NCBI GenBank assembly: GCA_025997045.1
Contig: BNUB01000106.1
Location: 1-5,819, forward strand
Direction of reading: 5' to 3'
Source of the DNA: Betaproteobacteria bacterium
Lineage (GTDB): Bacteria; Pseudomonadota; Gammaproteobacteria; Burkholderiales; Rhodocyclaceae
Length of the DNA stretch: 5,819 nucleotides
Position numbers and translations under genes: made by a program. Under the pieces are notes generated by a model, which worked only from the letters and a program-made list of their open reading frames with translations, had not been told where the DNA came from and made no database searches. Positions 1-2,824 of this stretch are shown here, piece after piece (position 1 is the first letter of the stretch; every line of letters begins with the position of its first letter).

Positions 1-140
1 GAAGCTGGTAGATGATGTTGTCCCACAAGGATTTGATCATCGTGCCGGGCGGGGCGACTGTCCAGTTGGTGGGGGGCGGGCTGGTGGCCGGGGCGCTGGT
101 CGTGGGCGGGTTGGCGGCGATGGAGAAGTTGATGTTGTCG
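1..140 (-). other. Pro/Thr-rich linker and start of next module
   Basis: After NFSIAANPP the protein reads a proline/threonine/alanine linker and then NWTVAPPGTMIKSLWDNIIYQL before the window ends. The same pattern (ART-PolyVal, then a linker, then a helical 'W...L...I.Y.L' segment) recurs in related polyvalent proteins, so the protein is expected to continue well beyond the left edge. The linker makes the plus strand very G-rich here. Confidence 0.6.
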
Positions 141-1180
141 TTGTCCCGTGAAAATTCTCCGTTATTCCCGTCAGCAGACTTGATTTGATTCTTGCCTGTC
201 ACGAGAACCGTGTCGCCGCCAAACTCGTCATCAATGTGCACTGCTCCGAAACCGGCCTCCCTTGCAACAGCGCCACGCAGCTTTTGCATGTCACTGAATG
301 CGTCAGCTTCATCAATCGCGCCAATTATGTCGATGAAATCATCACCAGTAGAGTTTTCGTTGATGATTCCATCCGCCAAGGCTTCAAGCTCTTCATCCGA
401 CACCTCACGACGCACGAATCGTTCCACAATTGATCTGAATTCATCCGGCGAGTCATCAATGAAATCAGCCACATCATCTGAAGAGGCAATCTTGCCGTTC
501 ATGAATAAGGGGAAATTTCGTTCCCCATAGTTTCCGCTCATACTGGCAACGTGATCACCGGGCAACATGAATACCCCGCCAAACCTGCCGATGTCGTGGT
601 TGATCTCGTTGAAATCTTCCCCTCCAGAGTGCATGAACAGCATCGGCTCCCCGGTCTCCGGGTCGGTGACTTTGGAGACTTCGCCCTTGCCAGCCGTCAG
701 CCATTGTGCTAACTTCTTGCCCATAGGCGCGTTTCCTGCTGTTAAGCCCGGGTCAATACCCCGGAAACTCACAGATTCAGGGTTCGCGCCTTGTTCGTAC
801 ACGGACACTTCCGAAACGAAAGAGGAATGCGCGATGTTCTGCCCGGTATGTCCAGGACGTGCATTCATCTGTTGTACCGTGAAACGGACGTAATACTCCT
901 TCCCGTCCTGCGTAAACTTGCTTACGTACTGATGATACCCCGTAATGTTTCTGGTGTGATCTTTGTGCCCTTCTTTTGCCTTTTCAGGCTCTGATGTCAT
1001 CGGTACGGCGTCTTTAAATAATGTATCAAACGCGCCAGCGATACGCTTCATGTCAAAGCCTTTGTGCCGGACGATCTTACCGGCCATGCTCACAGGAAAC
1101 GTAATCGCTCGTCCATCGGTACGGTTTGTAATGTCATTTCCAAAACTACGGAAAATGTCTTCAACGCCGGGTGGATATCC
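1..1180 (-). CDS. C-terminal part of a polyvalent protein: LPD3/BECR-like domain plus ART-PolyVal domain (partial)
   Basis: This is an open minus-strand frame of 393 codons from just after a TAG (1183-1181) to the left edge, where it continues out of the window. Residues 13-130 form an alpha+beta domain (NRTDGRAI, KDAVPMTSEPE, EYYVRFTVQQ, HSSFVSEVSVYE). Residues 168-353 resemble the ADP-ribosyltransferase-like ART-PolyVal domain, which begins with GEPMLFMHSG and ends with the hallmark NQIKSADGNNGEFS. A Pro/Thr-rich linker (355-380) follows, then WDNIIYQL, the start of another module. The first in-frame ATG is at 1087 (GTG at 1093), but it lies inside the first domain and I see no ribosome site. 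I therefore read this as the continuation of the upstream PRTase frame across a one-base frame break, not as an independent gene. ART domains use NAD to modify targets; activity here is inferred. Confidence 0.85.
122..679 (-). other. ART-PolyVal-like ADP-ribosyltransferase domain
   Basis: The domain opens with KVTDPETGEPMLFMHSGGED, corresponding to the 'G-x-P-x-x-V-x-H-G-T' strand typical of the family. It ends with REAGFGAVHIDDEF, TVLVTGKNQIKSA and DGNNGEFS, the family's most recognisable signature. H184 and E308 (numbering from 1180) are candidate catalytic residues. Y218 in SGNYGERNF could complete an H-Y-E triad. The usual HGT is HSG here, and a long acidic helical insert (about 232-300) separates the core strands. 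Confidence 0.75.
791..1144 (-). other. LPD3/BECR-like domain (copy C)
   Basis: The domain contains NRTDGRAI, MAGKIVRHKGFDMKRI, KDAVPMTSEPE, GYHQYVSKF, EYYVRFTVQQ and HSSFVSEVSVYE. The fold plan resembles BECR-type (barnase/EndoU/colicin E5-D/RelE) domains of phage polyvalent proteins. The conserved-looking polar positions are E64 (SEPE), H83 (GYHQY), R99 and H118 (HSS), counted from 1180. A nuclease role is a guess from fold similarity only. Confidence 0.5.
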
Positions 1181-2195
1181 CTACGCTGCCTTCATCAGTG
1201 CGTCTTGAATTTCCTGCTTGCTCCGCCGCAGCAATGCGATTTCTGATGGCGTCAGCATCCGTGGAGTTGGCGAGGTACCGAGCTTCTGATTGAGTAAGGC
1301 GGTCGAAACCGTGACCAAAGCGGGCTTGCCACCAGCGTTCGAGTTCTTGACCATGTTTCCCCCTCAATTTGTCCAACTGTGTCCGAGACAGTCCTAGCTT
1401 GGCTGAAAACTGCTTGCCTGTCAATGAAGTTGCTCCGAGGACAATCCCTCCTCTGGATTCGATGTAGCCCCGCAAATTTGCCAGTGTGCCGCCTTGCCCA
1501 ACAAAATCATCCACCAGAAAATATTGTGTTCCGGGCTGAACATCGCCATCGAATGCCGCCTGACGCGCAAGTCGGGCAAATCCGTTTGCGCCTGTATGAC
1601 CCACGACGTTTGTCTGAACGATGTTTCTTTCAAGTTTCCACGCCAAACGACTGGCAAGCGCATCAACGAGGGCTTCTGGAATTGCGTTGACCCCGTTTGC
1701 TTCGTAGGCATGTGCACTTACCAGAACCGGATAAACATCCCCCACCATCTCCTTTATTGCGCGCACCCGCTCGTCGCTGATGGTATCTGCGACCAGACGG
1801 CTCGCTGCAGCAGCATCCCCGGATTTTGCGGCGGGGTAGTCAGGATGCTGTTTGACGGCAGATTCATCGGCATGAATCTGCACGTCAGGGAAATTCCCCC
1901 ATGCCGCACGCGGAGGTTTCATGTCCGCCATGTTATACGAGTTGATGCCGTCGTTGTTGATTGCGGAGGCAAGATCGCCTACACTGACAGGCAGCGGTTC
2001 GGATGGAGCAGGCAGCGGGGATTCACGACGAATTCCTTTCAAGCCAGGCACTTCCGGGCCGTTTTCTATTTCCAGCGCGGCGATGTCATAGAACTTGTGC
2101 GTGGGGTCTGGCCCGTTCCTCGCCTCGCGCAAGGTGATCTTCGCCGTGACGATGCGCCCGTTGACGGCCAGTGGTGCGACCAGCGTATGGAACAT
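1161..2195 (-). CDS. Phosphoribosyltransferase-domain segment of the broken polyvalent protein
   Basis: This 344-codon frame is the middle part of the minus-strand gene. Residues 1-46 are the second half of an LPD3-like domain (FHTLVAPLAVNGR, HKFYDIAALEIEN). A linker follows, then a PRTase module at about 105-322. The module starts with the family-typical ESAVKQHPDYPAAKSGD stretch, then AIPEAL, QTNVVGHTGANGFARLARQ and the PRPP-binding loop FLVDDFVGQGGTL (226-238). It ends with SLTGKQFSAKL and FDRLTQSEARYLAN. Type I PRTases bind PRPP through the acidic pair and the glycine/threonine loop seen here. The ATG at 2195 falls inside the LPD3 domain, so it is probably not the true start. The last residues (about 325-344) resemble nothing recognisable and precede a TGA at 1163-1161, consistent with a frame break nearby. 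Substrate cannot be told from sequence. Confidence 0.85.
   Translation of the reverse strand: MFHTLVAPLAVNGRIVTAKITLREARNGPDPTHKFYDIAALEIENGPEVPGLKGIRRESPLPAPSEPLPVSVGDLASAINNDGINSYNMADMKPPRAAWGNFPDVQIHADESAVKQHPDYPAAKSGDAAAASRLVADTISDERVRAIKEMVGDVYPVLVSAHAYEANGVNAIPEALVDALASRLAWKLERNIVQTNVVGHTGANGFARLARQAAFDGDVQPGTQYFLVDDFVGQGGTLANLRGYIESRGGIVLGATSLTGKQFSAKLGLSRTQLDKLRGKHGQELERWWQARFGHGFDRLTQSEARYLANSTDADAIRNRIAAAEQAGNSRRTDEGSVGISTRR
1230..1883 (-). other. PRTase module (minus-strand copy)
   Basis: This is the type I phosphoribosyltransferase-like module of the broken gene. The PRPP loop FLVDDFVGQGGTL lies at about 1520-1482. Over about 84 residues from the PRPP loop to SEARYLAN it is roughly half identical, by eye, to the plus-strand module. 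It has longer upstream motifs (HPDYPAAKSGD, TNVVGHTGANG) than the plus copy. Both acidic residues and the GGT of the loop are intact, so the module itself is not visibly degraded. Confidence 0.85.
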
Positions 2196-2406
2196 CCTGG
2201 TGTCGTTGGTTACGCCTTTCGTCCGGGGACGTTTCGCCGATCTTGACGGCGCGTTTCACCAGGCCCGGCAACACTTTAACCATTTCTGCCTTCCACCCGG
2301 TGCGCGTGTTGCCGGACGTGTGGAAGGCGGTGCCTTTCCCTTCTGAACCGAATCCAACGTCTACGCCCATGTCGTCGTTCGGGAATGACTTCCCTTGCAG
2401 ATTCTG
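2055..2406 (-). other. LPD3-like alpha+beta domain (copy B), split by the first frame break
   Basis: Reading leftwards, the domain runs from NLQGKSF through VGFGSEGKGTAF, VLPGLVKRAVKIGETSP, FHTLVAPLAVNGR and AKITLRE to HKFYDIAALEIENG. It shares its plan with the other two copies in the window: a helix ending in an 'xAV' turn, an H-x-(L/Y/F)-V-(A/S) strand, a G-containing turn, a (V/A)-(R/K)-x-T strand and a final strand. The LPD3 name rests on remembered family resemblance. Confidence 0.6.
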
Positions 2407-2580
2407 CGAATACCAGTCCTTTGCCAGCTTCCGCAGTTCAGTCATGCTCCCGTTCCAGCCTTCCAGATTCAGGCTGACGGGCTCGATCATCTTGTCGGCA
2501 ATGCTGGCCTGCATCCAATTCCCGCCGATTGCCACCTGATTCCCGCCGTTTGCGGTTTCGCGCAGTAACCGCCGTGACAT
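2086..2580 (-). CDS. 5' segment of the broken polyvalent protein: linker and first half of an LPD3-like domain
   Basis: The coding signal begins near 2580 and is convincing from about GNQVAIGGNWMQ onwards. It reads IADKMIEPVSLNLEGWNGSM, then TELRKLAKDWYSQNLQGK and VGFGSEGKGTAF, a run I recognise as a recurrent lead-in to LPD3-like domains in polyvalent proteins. Family resemblance stops after ETSPDE (about 2218). The frame then reads arginine-rich nonsense to a stop at 2088-2086, while the neighbouring frame takes over with GVTNDTRMFHTLV. The frame stays open upstream to an ATG at 2658, but that stretch is antisense to the plus-strand gene and looks non-coding. The ATG at 2580-2578 is the nearest start and has no clear ribosome site. 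More likely the native 5' end has been lost. Confidence 0.75.
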   Translation of the reverse strand: MSRRLLRETANGGNQVAIGGNWMQASIADKMIEPVSLNLEGWNGSMTELRKLAKDWYSQNLQGKSFPNDDMGVDVGFGSEGKGTAFHTSGNTRTGWKAEMVKVLPGLVKRAVKIGETSPDERRNQRHQDVPYAGRTTGRQRAHRHGEDHLARGEERARPHAQVL

Positions 2581-2581
2581 G
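2540..2581. other. Head-to-head junction of the two divergent polyvalent genes
   Basis: The plus-strand frame is open from 2540, just after a TGA at 2537-2539, and has its first ATG at 2579-2581. The minus-strand gene has an ATG at 2580-2578, so the two starts share the palindrome CATG. Neither start has a convincing Shine-Dalgarno sequence or promoter. Both proteins look as if they begin in mid-architecture. A 9-bp direct repeat, ttcccgccg, occurs at 2519-2527 and 2540-2548, but it encodes GGN twice and may be chance. Confidence 0.55.
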
Positions 2582-2824
2582 GTGGGCGATCTCATCAACC
2601 TGGGCGGCATCCACCCCGACATGGCCGCCGACCTGGGCGTCGAGACTTCACGCGCCAACCGCTACGCTCCGGGCTTGTTCCGCCGCGACGGCACACGTGA
2701 TCTCTCGCTGCTGGCCGACTACCTGAACACGCAGGGCTACGGCATCCCGGTCGATCAATACGGGCATCCCGATACGCGGGTCATCGAGGAGATGATTCAG
2801 GACGCGCTTGGCGGTGAGCGCGTC
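2579..2824 (+). other. N-terminal 'GGI...GLFRRDG' domain
   Basis: Residues 1-82 carry DLINLGGIHPDMAADLG, NRYAPGLFRRDG, LLADYLNTQGYGIP and IEEMIQDALGGE. This pattern of a GGI turn, a GLFR-x-DG strand, an L-x-x-x-L-x-x-x-GY helix and a final amphipathic helix recurs in the middle of large phage proteins. I do not know its biochemical role. Confidence 0.6.

Larger units (their letters stand above)
1..2580 (-). pseudogene. Interpretation: one minus-strand polyvalent gene with two frame breaks, open at the left edge
   Basis: Three consecutive minus-strand segments lie in different frames, yet together they give one sensible domain order: LPD3-like, PRTase, LPD3/BECR-like, ART-PolyVal. Removing one base near the AAA at 2219-2217 joins ETSPDE to GVTNDTRMFH. 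Removing one base between 1180 and 1164, for example in the GGG at 1181-1179, joins DEGSVG to YPPGVEDIF and avoids both the TAG (1183-1181) and the TGA (1163-1161). The restored product would be about 859 residues inside the window. Alternatives are programmed frameshifting, for which I see no good slippery heptamer, or a natural gene end at the TAG reached by an earlier shift (the alternative frame reads KQEIQDALMKAA before it). Sequencing error in short homopolymers is also possible. Confidence 0.65.

Noticed and set aside
185..1246. Several small plus-strand frames over the ART and LPD3/BECR region
   Set aside because: They are antisense to a 393-codon open minus frame with a clear NQIKSADGNNG signature.
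2195..2240. Programmed ribosomal frameshift in the minus gene
   Set aside because: No classical slippery heptamer with a downstream stem was found, and the second break at 1164-1222 shares no common motif, so simple indels fit better.
1494..2246. 250-codon open frame on the plus strand
   Set aside because: It is antisense to the PRTase/LPD3 coding segment. The translation is rich in Cys, His and Arg with no family motifs, whereas the minus strand carries the PRPP loop and other conserved motifs.
2581..2658. Upstream extension of the minus-strand frame to an ATG at 2658
   Set aside because: The extension is antisense to the well-supported N-terminal domain of the plus gene and shows no family resemblance.
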